Translations under genes and position numbers: made by a program
Shown here: positions 1 through 9,121 of the stretch, piece by piece
How positions within the stretch are numbered: the first letter of the stretch is position 1
How the letters are laid out: each line of letters opens with the position of its first letter
DNA from: Zea mays
Lineage: Eukaryota > Streptophyta > Magnoliopsida > Poales > Poaceae
Direction of reading: 5' to 3'
DNA: 64,000 nt
Assembly (NCBI RefSeq): GCF_902167145.1
Contig: NC_050098.1
Coordinates: 108,910,207-108,974,206 of the forward strand
Notes under the pieces: model-generated
Databases searched by the model: none
What the model was told of the DNA's origin: nothing
The model's input: only the letters and a program-made list of their open reading frames with translations

Positions 1-663
1 ATAACCAAAGTCAGCCCAATCGAAAACCACGTGTTCTGGAGTCTTTACGCTCAGGCTTGACAAGATCGAGTATTATGGAAGAATTGAAGAAATATATGAA
101 CTCAATTTTCATGGTTCCAAACCTCTTATTCCAGTCATTTTCAAATGTTATTGGTTTGACCCTGAAGTGACGAGACAGACACATTCTAATCTTGGGCTAG
201 TCGAAATTCGACATGATTCCACCGTACCAGGAGACGATGTCTATATCGTGGCCTAACAGGCCACACAAGTGTACTATCTACCATATGTGTGTCAAATGAA
301 AGAACATCTTAAGTGTTGGGATGTTGTGTATAAGATATCACCGTACGGTAAATTACCCGTTCCAAACGATGAAGATTATAACTTAGACCCGGACACATAT
401 GTCGGAGGGTTTTTCCAAGAAGATGGACTAGAAGGGCGATTTGAGATAGACTTAACCGAAGCTATCGGAATGGAATTAGATATTGAAATGGTTGTTGATA
501 AGGAGGAGGATGAGTTGCAAAATGAGAATGACTTATAAATACTCAAAGGCAATAACATTAATGATGATCCTGTGCCTTCAGATGGTGTTGACTATGAAAT
601 GGTTGATAGTGATGATGAGACTTATGATCCGTCTAACCCGGACATATATGAAGATTATTTTTA
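1..663 (+). pseudogene. Decayed CACTA transposon protein fragment (DUF4216-like C-terminus)
   Basis: A reading frame from position 5 encodes a stretch (YYGRIEEIYEL..., FKCYWFD, then VYYLPYV) that resembles the DUF4216 domain found near the C-terminus of plant CACTA (En/Spm) transposon proteins. An in-frame TAA lies at 254-256 inside the domain and another at 2-4. The frame runs on to a TAA at 536-538. A very acidic tail (DSDDETYDPSNPD...) continues in another frame to a TAA at 661-663, so a frameshift occurs around 535-555. The upstream part of the element lies outside the window and no CACTA terminus was found here. I infer a dead C-terminal remnant of an autonomous-type CACTA element. The family call rests on remembered motif order and is moderately secure. 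Confidence 0.65.
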
Positions 664-899
664 ATCAATGTAATACTATATTTTATTTATTTCGCATCTA
701 TTTTTATATATAATATTTTTTTATCAATGCTTATTTGCTTACTCTTAATTAAAGGTTGTTGGATAAAGATGGTGGACGGTGGGACAAGAACGAGGAGGGA
801 GAGGGGGGAGGAACACCCTTAGGACGGAGGAGGAGGCGCAGCGGAACGACGTCTTACAACGGCAGGTGGAGCAGTAGGCCATTGTCGATGTGGCACAGT

Positions 900-1430
900 T
901 ATATATGTCCAATGGGTCGTGCCGGGCCGGCCCAGCACGAGGGGCGTCAGTCCAAGCCTGGCACGGTTATTCTTATACGGACCGGGCCGGAGGCAAGACG
1001 GGCCTGTTGGGCCGGGTCGGGCCCAAACCCGTAAACAAAAAAAACACTCTAAAATTCAGAATTTAAAGATAATATTCAAATTTATTTTAGATTCAATTAA
1101 TTATATTTATAATTTTAGATACATACTTAGACAAAGAATTTCAGATACACATATAAACACATATCACAATTCAGAATGCTCTTATATAATAACATATCAT
1201 TTAGTATTATAGCTAAAAACAGACTGACCGTTACAAAATAAGTTCCTCAAGCGGGCCGTTACCGTGCCGAGCCCGTGCCTGCACCGCGGGCCAGACGACC
1301 AGCCCAAGCCCGGCACGGCTATCGAACCGGCCCGGCCCGGGCACGGTTCTAGTCGGGTCGTGCTCGTGCCGGGCCACGACCGTGCTGGGTCACGGGCCTA
1401 CTGCCGGGCTGGCCCATTTGGACATGTATA
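900..1430. mobile_element. Non-autonomous hAT-type DNA transposon, 531 bp
   Basis: The ends are inverted repeats: the left begins tatatatgtccaatgggtcg and the right, read inward on the other strand, begins tatacatgtccaaatgggcc. The flanks are ggcacagt (892-899) and ggcgcagt (1431-1438), an 8-bp target-site duplication with one mismatch, as expected for the hAT superfamily. Both subterminal regions are packed with GC-rich ggcccggcacg-type motifs, whereas the centre (about 1040-1230) is AT-rich. There is no transposase gene, so it would need one in trans. Confidence 0.8.
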
Positions 1431-1580
1431 GGCGCAGTAGGATGACGACGACGCTCATCAAGACACCTCAGGTTCTAGCAACTAAGATTCGAGGAACGTC
1501 TACTTGTAAGGTATCACGAGTCACCCTTAGCGATCCATACTTTGTGACATGCGTTCGTTGATTCGACCCGATGGGAGAGA

Positions 1581-1981
1581 CTGGATGAAAGTGGTAATTT
1601 GAGCTGTTACGACAAATTTAATATTTTAAAATAGATATATTTAAAATTTCATGGTGATCTTGTCTTATGTTTTCAAGCACATTATTACAAATAAGAATAA
1701 AATATTACATAAATTGTTTGATGTATTATTTGTTCCCTACAACAAAAAAAGTTAAAAAATTACCGAATTTGTTTTCAAATCTATACCGAATTTTATATCT
1801 ATCATTTGAGAAAATATAGGATGAATTTAAGGTTTAACCTTTATGAATCTTTACAAGTTCAATGTTATAAACAAGAATATAAATTTTTATATTGCATTAT
1901 ATATCATATTTATTCGTAATAAAAAAACAACCAAAAATCTGATTACCGAATAAATACCGTTTCCGACCGTTTTCATCCCTA
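1581..1981. mobile_element. Ds1-like (Ac/Ds family) element, 401 bp
   Basis: The right end, gaccgttttcatccct followed by a, matches the Ac/Ds terminal inverted repeat and is preceded by Ac-like ttaccgaataaataccg motifs (1942-1959). The left end, ctggatgaaagtggtaa, is the expected inverted partner with damage in its first bases. The length agrees with the roughly 400-bp Ds1 class, whose interior is AT-rich and non-coding. The flanking 8-mers gggagaga and gaagagag match only partly, so the TSD is decayed or the left terminus is off by one base. No transposase is encoded. Confidence 0.72.
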
Positions 1982-2157
1982 GAAGAGAGGTATATAACTT
2001 TAAATGTTGTCGCTGCTTTTTTATATTATATGTTCAAAAACTAATGCCTTTTCTTTTATCACAGAGCAGCAGATTTATTTGCTTCTGGAATCTCGCGATC
2101 GGCCAACCAACACAGAGCGTAGAGTGTCGCTAGAAAAACGCAAGGGTACAAGAGAGA

Positions 2158-2564
2158 TGCCGGGATGCAGGCATGCAGCAAGCAGCTCCTCATGCTTGCT
2201 GAGCTGACGAGTTGCTGTCGGTGACCAAACCGGCCAGTTGCACTCAACTCACGGCACAAGAAAGAGAAACAACGAGAGTTATAAGGCTTGTTATACGCAC
2301 ACGTATGGATATAGTATATGACCCAGCGCGCACGCATGATCGATGATATATATTGACTAGCTATAGGGAGGTTACTGTTACCTCTACTGATAGCACTCGA
2401 TCGACCAGTGTTTCCTTACCTATATATTAATCTACAGTTAGTTGATGATGGAACAACAGTGAAACAGAGATGAGACAGGCATATTGTAGAGTAGGCAGTA
2501 AGCTATGCTACCCAGCTGCCAATCTTGTCATGCATGATTTGTCATTAATTTGTATATTCGTTTA

Positions 2565-2620
<56 letters not shown>

Positions 2621-2740
2621 GTTTGTTATATGCATGAACAGCATTAAATGCAGTCTGATCGCAGTGCTGCTCTGAATTTCATCATCCCAGTAATCCACTC
2701 ACTCGTGCCAGTATTTCTGGTGGGACATTTTAAGCAAGCT
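2158..2740 (+). repeat. Copy 1 of a ~0.5-kb segment repeated 53 kb downstream
   Basis: This stretch aligns by eye, with small gaps, to 55246-55750 in the same orientation. Shared blocks include gagctgacgagttgctgtcgg, gcttgttatacgcacacgta, agtgtttcctta, gaaacaga.atgagacaggc and gctgctctgaatttcatcatcc. It contains a (TA)25 tract that the other copy lacks. I see no coding potential. It may be a dispersed repeat or half of a local duplication later split by transposon insertions. Confidence 0.75.
2567..2616. repeat. (TA)25 microsatellite
   Basis: A perfect TA dinucleotide run of 50 bp lies inside the first copy of the duplicated segment. At the corresponding place in the second copy (about 55632-55650) only a short AT-rich stretch is present. 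Confidence 0.95.
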
Positions 2741-4165
2741 GACGAGCGCGTGCTGAGTTGAGCCTCTCTCCCAACCGTTTCAGTTTTGTTGCTTTGCCTG
2801 CGCGCGCTGGTTGTTTTGTTTTGAAGGTGTTTGTTGATCTCGATCTGTTGACGTGCTCAGCCGGCCTTTTCTTCTTTTTAGTACAATCTGCGGTCCTTTT
2901 GCTGAATTCGTCAATAAAAATGAAACAAGCTGCTAGCTGAATCTCTCTGCGAAGAGAACGAATGAATGGGCGTCATTGTTTATGCGCACACCAGACGTTG
3001 CAGACCGTGCCACTGCATATATATGGGACGGCAAAATTGGAGGCCCATCTACGGGCGACCGTGCCGTGCCACCACAGAGTACGGCCACATATGTCGTATG
3101 TGTGAAGTTACACATATATAATAAATATATATAATAACTTAGTGTATCTAGAAATCAATGTCATAAATTTTATTATATAGATAAAATAATTTTGCAAAAA
3201 TAACTAGTTAAAAATCTATATATAGATGGTTTGTAACTCATTTTCAGGCGTTTCTCGTAACCAATAACACTAGTAACCAACAACACGGCTAATGGAAATG
3301 GTTCTGTCCACAGGTGATTGTACGAGAACTGTCATTTCCACTTGTGGTTGTCTTAAATAAACTGCAAGCAGTAATTTTCCCGTTTTTTCAAATTTCTGTC
3401 TTTTTAGTTTTGAGCGTAAAAACTCAATTTTGACTGTACATACCGAGTCAATGTGAGAGAGATGGATAACTCTGATGTGTTTTATATTCATAATCGTAAA
3501 AATCATTAAGTTTAAGTATATATAGTATTAGAATAAATCTATATAACCTTTGACCTTTAGAGAGTGGTCTACAACACCCCTCGCATTCAAAACTAGTTGT
3601 TTAACACCCATCAACTTTATAAAACTGGACAAATAACCCCTTACAGTTTTAGTTGGCAGTTTTAATGTTATGGTACAGATTTAAGTAACACTAATTTTGT
3701 CTTTTTCAATTATGTTTTTACTTGTGGAAGTTTTACATAATTTTACACAAAATCAACAATAGATATTTTCTTTGTCCTAATTACAAAAAATCAAAACTAC
3801 ATAAAAAGAGTTTAATATTTTTGTCCCTGGTTCATATATTTTTTATGAAGATAAAAATTCTACAAGAGCTAAATAATACTATTAATAAACTACTAAAATT
3901 TTTGTTGGTTTTATTAAGTAAGTCAAGTGGACTTTCTTCTAATTACTATGAAAATTAACTTTACATTTGTTTTTTACAAACACCTATCAATCACTAACAA
4001 AATGATCTCCAATTTTTACGCAGATCTCGTGGGCCTTCTCCATCTAGCACAACAAGGCCCATGGCAACACAGCCCACCTGCACACCCTTTCTTATTGGAT
4101 GCTTGCTGCCTTGCTAATTTTGCCGGTGTCTAACCAAAAAAGAGTGTGGTGCGGCGCCTGCATCT
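2741..4165. other. AT-rich intergenic sequence, no gene supported
   Basis: Only short open frames without recognisable domains occur here. Positions 3400-3540 contain a degraded copy of a repeat (gttttgagcgtaaaaactc, gttaagtttaagtatata-like phrases) that recurs at about 6760-6830 and 7370-7470. No complete element end or TSD was found. Confidence 0.6.
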
Positions 4166-4174
4166 TCGTGTCTC

Positions 4175-4652
4175 CCGATTTTTTTGTATTTTAGCCATTT
4201 TTTGAAAAAAAATCACGTTTAGATCTTAAAAAATTTTAATGTCATTTTTGGACCCTTTGCTCGGCGCTATAGCCTATGGCGCCGAGGTAACACAGCTCGG
4301 CGCCATAGGCTATGGCGCCGAGGTATGTGTTACGTTGGCATAACCCGGACGCGTGGCGTCGACATGGCACCGAGCTCGGCGCCACAGATCTTGGCGCCGA
4401 GCTCGGTTGTGTTATTACTATGTTTGTTGGAGACATAAGCACAAAGCCCATCTAGCCTAGTTGGTAGACCACAAGGCTTCAAACCTTATGGTCGTGGGTT
4501 CAAGCCCCATAGTTTACATTTTTATTTGTTTTTTGTTTATGTCGCTGGTGTGTCCGCCCAAATTTATTTCTCACCTAGATTTTTTTTATCTTTGTCACTA
4601 CTCATTTTTTAAAATAACTTATTAGGTATATTTTTTTGTCTTGGGTTTTTGC
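4175..4652 (+). repeat. Left terminal inverted repeat of the MULE
   Basis: This is the inverted counterpart of 5384-5858. The two are highly similar, including the palindromic ctcggcgcc block (4258-4412), the tRNA-like segment, and the run tttgtcttgggtttttgct at the inner edge. Both copies leave the same ~69-codon frame open because the sequence is GC-rich. I regard that frame as incidental. Confidence 0.85.
4446..4516 (+). pseudogene. tRNA-Lys-like sequence inside the left MULE TIR
   Basis: gcccatctagcctagttggtag is followed by an anticodon-arm-like caaggcttcaaaccttatgg and a T-arm-like gtgggttcaagccccat. Its order and spacing follow plant cytosolic tRNA-Lys. The acceptor stem cannot pair (5' gcccatc against 3' atagttt) and the anticodon position reads tca, so it is not a functional tRNA gene. 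The box A-like and box B-like regions are fairly well preserved. Both TIR copies point toward the element interior. Confidence 0.7.
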
Positions 4653-5383
4653 TAATAAGTTATTTAAAAAATGACATGTTAATAAGTTATTTTAAAAAAT
4701 AACTTATTAAAAAAATGAGTAGTGAAAAAAAATGAGTAGTGACAAAAAATGAGTAGTGACAAAATTGTCACACCGAACAGGCGAACAGAGCTGTAAACCT
4801 GTATAGTTGTTCGGCCTATAATTCAACCGACCGATGACATGTACAATACGTATCTTTAACCAATACGTATCTTTGAGCATCTATGATTCGCTGAAAGTAT
4901 ATCAGTGATCAAGTTCACCCGCCAGCTAGCGGCGCTGCCTCGTTTGCGTTGCGTCCATCTCTGGCTCAACAAGCGTTCCTATGCATGTTTCTGCAGTGCA
5001 CACGAGTGAATTTTGCATGGCACTGTGTGCCGCCAGCTTGCATGGTGATGATGGTAACAGTAGTGAAGTTTTCCTCGATCTATATCTCATTGTGATTGTG
5101 AACGTAGTAACAATGAGCAACGGCATATGCAGCAGCAGCACAGATGTAGCAAAAGTGTTACAGCAAAAAAAGAAGAAAAAAAAAGAGAGGAAAGGAAACA
5201 TCACTGTACAATTCGTTCTTCCTCCTCGGTCCCATGACTCGATTCTTCCTTCCTTCCTTCCTCCAGTCGCTTGAATACTTGATGATGCCACACTGCTCCA
5301 GCAGTCCAGCCTCGATCGCTCCGATCCGGCGCTGTACATGCTCGCGCGCATGCATTGCAGACGATCGATGGTGTTCCTCTGGC
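4653..5383. other. Interior of the MULE, no transposase
   Basis: The left part is AT-rich with repeated aatgagtagtgacaaa phrases. From about 4780 to 5380 composition changes to ordinary mixed sequence with open frames on both strands, the longest on the minus strand from 5402 to 4926 (158 codons). No domain is recognisable. Such a composition change inside long TIRs is typical of a Pack-MULE that has picked up a host fragment, but I cannot name a donor gene. Confidence 0.45.
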
Positions 5384-5858
5384 AGCAAAAAACCCAAGAC
5401 AAAAAATATACCTAATAAGTTATTTAAAAAAATGAGTAGTGACAAAGATAAAAAAAATTTAGGTAAAAAATAAATTTGGGCGAACACACCAGCGACATAA
5501 ACAAAATGTAAACTGTGGGGCTTGAACCCACGATCATAAGGTTAGAACTTAGAAGCCTTGTGCTCTACCAACTGGGCTAGATGGGCTTTATACTTATGTC
5601 TCCAACAAACATATTAATAACACAACCGAGCTCGGCGCCAAGATCTGTGGCGCCGAGCTTGGTGCCACGTCGACGCCACGCGTCCGGGTTGTGCCAACGC
5701 AACACATACCTCGGTGCCATAGCCTATGGCGCCGAGCTGTGTTACCTCGGCGCCATAGGCTATGACGCCGAGCAAAGGGTCCAAAAATAACATTAAATTT
5801 TTTTAAGATCTAAACGTGATTTTTTTTCCAAAAAATGACTAAAATACAAAAAATTCGG
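5384..5858 (-). repeat. Right terminal inverted repeat of the MULE
   Basis: This is the inverted copy of 4175-4652 and ends with ttcgg at 5858, directly before the second tcgtgtctc. The ggcgccgag block lies at about 5630-5775. Confidence 0.85.
5511..5586 (-). pseudogene. tRNA-Lys-like sequence inside the right MULE TIR
   Basis: On the minus strand it reads gcccatctagcccagttgg, tagagcacaagg, then a lengthened anticodon region (cttctaagttctaacctta) and gtgggttcaagccccaca. The D-arm and T-arm match plant tRNA-Lys better than the left copy does. A short internal duplication (ttctaa) expands the anticodon arm and the acceptor stem is unpaired, so it is a pseudo-tRNA. Confidence 0.7.
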
Positions 5859-6600
5859 TCGTGTCTCTCTTGTTCACATGTTTCTGCTAATCCTAGGCAG
5901 CAGCGAATCCTTAAGTCCTCTCTTGGCATCGCAGCGTCTGGCCTTCGGCGACCGGTGGCAACGGCGACTCAGCGGTCGGCGAGACATAGCAACCATCAGG
6001 CGTCCTCTATGGCTACAGGGCAGCGGCCAAGTGGGCTGGCATCGTCTGCCACGCGTGGACTTGAGGAGCCATGGACGCCGGACTCTAGGACGGACTCTAC
6101 GACATCGGGCGAGGGTAGGAGCATCTCAGCGGTCAGCAACGAGACGTCGAGACAGTAAGGCTGCTGCTGCTCTCAAGTCTCAACTCTGCTCGACTGTAAA
6201 TTTGATTTTGTTCTATAACTGAATAGTTGTGATTTTGTGAATGCGTGATTCGAAGTCTTTAAAAAATGCTGCAAAGAAGAGAGGTCAATAAAAAAAATCA
6301 GGGCAATATGGATCCGTCCATATCCAAAGAGACATCGTATTATTCAATTTGAGAAGATTAATGATCGAAAAGACTTCTTATCATTTTGTTATGTTATCTC
6401 GTCTCTATATATTTTTATATGTTGCATTGCTCTTTCAAAAATTTGAATACCCAAGTTAAAAATACTGCGCCCGCTGTAAAAGTCACGGGTTATGTAGACT
6501 TATTCCAAATAGTATTAGATATAGCATAAATACTGATTCACTCCCAACCAATAGCCCCACGTTCACGTGGACACCATGAATTAAGGGATTAATTAGAAGA

Positions 6601-6790
6601 GTTAATTAGAGAATTTAATTAGATGAGTTGATTAGATAATTTGATTTTTATGGCAGTCATGAACATTATAGATTAAGGGATTTCCTTTTCACTGTGTACG
6701 CAAAAAAAAAATATGACATGCGATACATTGATGGACACACTCTGAGTTTGAGCATAAACATTATTAGTTTTGAGCGTAAAAAATCATCAG
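6601..6790 (+). repeat. Imperfect direct repeat, copy 1
   Basis: It shares tttttatggca, aagggattcccttttcactgtg-like, aaatatgacatg and gagtttgagcataaac phrases with 7240-7425, in the same orientation and about 640 bp apart. The nature of the repeat is unknown. Confidence 0.6.
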
Positions 6791-7239
6791 TTTTAACCGT
6801 AAATATGGAGCCAATGCAAGAAACGTTAAGGCTGTCTTTGGCAGCGCTATGTGCCGACTCTGCTCGACTCCGCTTCTTGCTTCCGGCTGCTCTCACTCCT
6901 ACCTGCTCCCATCTACTTTGGCAGCTGATTGGCAGAAGAGATTCGCTCCCTATTGCTCCCACGTCAACATATGAGAGAAATAGAAGGAGAATCAGGGGTA
7001 GGTATTTTCTGCTCCACGGGTGTAGTACAAAACAAGTAGAGCAGAGGAAGTGAGTCACGCAGGAAGTTGGACGCAAAAATACCCTTTGGCAGCACACCTG
7101 AGATTCACTCCGCGGAATCTGGGAGCTAGAGTGCTTCACATAAATACTCTAATGTGTTGTATTAATGAACATAAAAATTCTTAAATTTGAGCATAAATAG
7201 TGTTAGATATATTGTAAATGTTGATTCACCATAAAATAA

Positions 7240-7425
7240 CGAATTTAATTAGAGGAGTGGATTCAAAAAATTTGTTTTTTATGGCAATCACGGACACCAT
7301 AAAATCAAGGGATTCCCTTTTCACTGTGCACCTAGAAAATATGACATGTAATACACAGGTGGCGCACCCACGGGTTTCAGCGTAAACATCCTTAAGTTTG
7401 AGCATAAAGTAGTGTCGAATATAGT
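7240..7425 (+). repeat. Imperfect direct repeat, copy 2
   Basis: This is the partner of 6601-6790. The two are visibly diverged, with many substitutions and small indels. A third, shorter relative lies at 3400-3540. Confidence 0.6.
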
Positions 7426-7977
7426 GTAAATATCAAGCCAACATGAGAGACGTGGATATCTCTAAGACGTCGTATACATAATCGTATAATCCTCAAATGG
7501 GAAGCATAAATAGTGCAATTGTAGGCATAAACACAATAATAAAAGACAGAAATAGTGCCAAAATCGTCGATTGTTAGCATAAATACTATCACCTTACATC
7601 ATAACTAGTGCTCCACAAAAGGAGAAAAAATCTGATCTTGGCACGATCTTGGCGAGACAGCTAGGGTCGATAGCAAATGTCGCCATCGCCTGTCTCCCAC
7701 GGCTTCCCCCTAGTGGGCACCATCGTGGCTAGTTCCAGCCATCGGCCTCCTCCTCCTCGGTCTCGATCCACACTTGTGGCATGTTCTCCTTACTTCCTGT
7801 TACATGTGTTCGTGCCTGCCTTCACACACACGATGCGTGTCGCTGCCAGATACGGTTTTTGCAGACATGATATGACGATGGCGACCGTGCCAACAGGGTG
7901 GAGACATGCGAGTGCGGCAGGGAAGAGTGCGCAAGCCGAGGCGGCGAAGATGGACTCTGGCGGACGCTACGACTATC

Positions 7978-9071
7978 TGAAAGGGAAATGTGCCCTTGGG
8001 CCATTTCTAGTATATTTTGGTGATTAAGTGCCCAACACATATTGAGTGAGTAATTATATGCCAAATGATGGATGAAGTGCAAATCGACAATAAGTTATAG
8101 TTCTAGACTTAGTACATTGGTTTTTGTGTACTAATATATTTGTCTAAGTGCTAGAATCATGAAAAGAAAAGGATTGGAAAAGAGTTGGCTGTGTACAGAC
8201 AACTGCTGCTCAGTCTGGGTGCACCGGACAGTGTCCGGTGCGCCAGGCTGGGCTCTGGCGAACTGGCCACTCTCGGGAATTCGTCGGCGGCGTACGGCTA
8301 TAATTCACCAGACTGTCCGGTGGTGCACCGGACTGTCCGGTGAGCCAACGGTCGCCAGAGCAACGGTCGGCCGCGCAATCCGCTCGCGACGCGTGGCCCA
8401 CGCCAACGGTCGGCTGGGGGCACCAGACTGTCCGGTGTGCACCGGACAGTGTCCGGTGCGCCAACCAGCCCGAAGATCCAACGGTCGGCTGCGCCAGGAA
8501 TGGAAGAAGATCCGCACCGGACATGCTATAGTGGCTGTCGGGTGGCGCACCGGACAGTTCGTCTCCGCGCACTTGATTGACTTTCTTAGTGATTTGAGCT
8601 CCGTTCTAGTGGTGAACTTGTTGCGATTCATTCGAGCTCAAGTCTTGGCTGTGTGTGTGTATTGCTGCGGATTTGTGTGTGTGCTTCCCTCCCTTACTCT
8701 AGTGCTTTCACTTTGATCTTTGTTGTAAGGGCGAGAGACTCCAAGTTGTGGAGATTCCTCGCAAACGAGAAAGAGTATAAGAAAGAAAACAACCGTGGTA
8801 TTCAAGTGGATCATTGGATCACTTGAAAGGGGTTCAGTGCAACCCTCGTCCATTGGGACGCCACAACGTGGAGTAGGCAAGTGTTTACTTGGCCGAACCA
8901 CGGGATAAATCATCGTGTCTCTTGTGCTTGTTTTCTTTGTGACCATTGTATTCCACAAGAGCTCGGTCTTTAGCCACTTAATTTCATTGTGCTAACACTT
9001 AACCAAGTTTTGTGGCTATAAGTTTAAGTTTTTACAGGATCACCTATTCACCCCCCCTCTAGGTGCTCTCA
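7978..9071 (+). repeat. 5' LTR of element A (promoter region deleted)
   Basis: It begins tgaaagggaaatgtgccc and ends ggtgctctca. U3 carries several copies of the palindrome caccggac(a/t)gtccggtg (8220-8560). Compared with the 3' LTR it lacks about 125 bp between 8562 and 8563, including the sequence that holds ctataaaaggg in the 3' LTR. It therefore has no evident TATA box. Confidence 0.92.
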
Positions 9072-9073
9072 AT

Positions 9074-9085
9074 TGGTATCAGAGC
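9074..9085 (+). other. Primer-binding site of element A
   Basis: tggtatcagagc follows the LTR after two bases and is complementary to the 3' end of plant initiator tRNA-Met, the usual primer for Copia elements. Confidence 0.9.
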
Positions 9086-9121
9086 TGTTCTCTTCACGAA
9101 AGGGTCTAATCGCCCGAAGGG

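Larger units (their letters stand above)
4175..5858. mobile_element. Mutator-like element (MULE) with long TIRs, 1684 bp
   Basis: The element is bounded by a perfect 9-bp target-site duplication, tcgtgtctc, at 4166-4174 and 5859-5867, the length made by Mutator-like transposases. The terminal inverted repeats start ccgatttttttgtatttta on the left and ccgaattttttgtatttta on the right, and extend about 475 bp (to about 4652, and from about 5384). Each carries a block of ggcgccgagctcgg-type motifs and a tRNA-like sequence. The interior has no transposase, so the element is non-autonomous. The interior may be captured host DNA. Confidence 0.87.
5868..7972. other. Intergenic sequence with degraded direct repeats
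   Basis: Positions 5880-6190 are GC-rich with an open frame of 107 codons (5835-6158) that starts inside the MULE end and has no recognisable domain. Positions 6601-6790 and 7240-7425 are imperfect direct repeats. Positions 7677-7977 are GC-rich and continue, after removal of element A, into 53022 onward. I cannot support a gene. Confidence 0.5.

Noticed and set aside
4446..4516. Functional tRNA gene
   Set aside because: Acceptor stem unpaired, odd anticodon, and location inside a transposon TIR.
4242..5790. Paired 69-codon frames (MGF.LMSPTN...) in both MULE TIRs
   Set aside because: They are the same TIR sequence seen twice. The frame crosses the ggcgccgag block and the TIR, without a domain or independent conservation.
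5835..6158. 107-codon frame next to the MULE
   Set aside because: Starts inside the element end, no domain, low-complexity Arg/Ser composition.
6828..7138. Possible TIR element with tttggcagc at both ends
   Set aside because: The shared words have the same orientation and no TSD could be found.
7677..7977. GC-rich frame cut by element A
   Set aside because: No recognisable protein, and joining to 53022 does not reveal a domain. Could be part of an old gene but is unsupported.
8159..8716. Long open frames on both strands in the LTRs of A, B and C, with repeating Pro-Asp-Ser-Pro-Val/Thr-Gly-Gln-Ser-Gly words
   Set aside because: They are produced by the caccggacngtccggtg palindromes in several frames and both strands, with no homology or conserved start. 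The LTR is non-coding.
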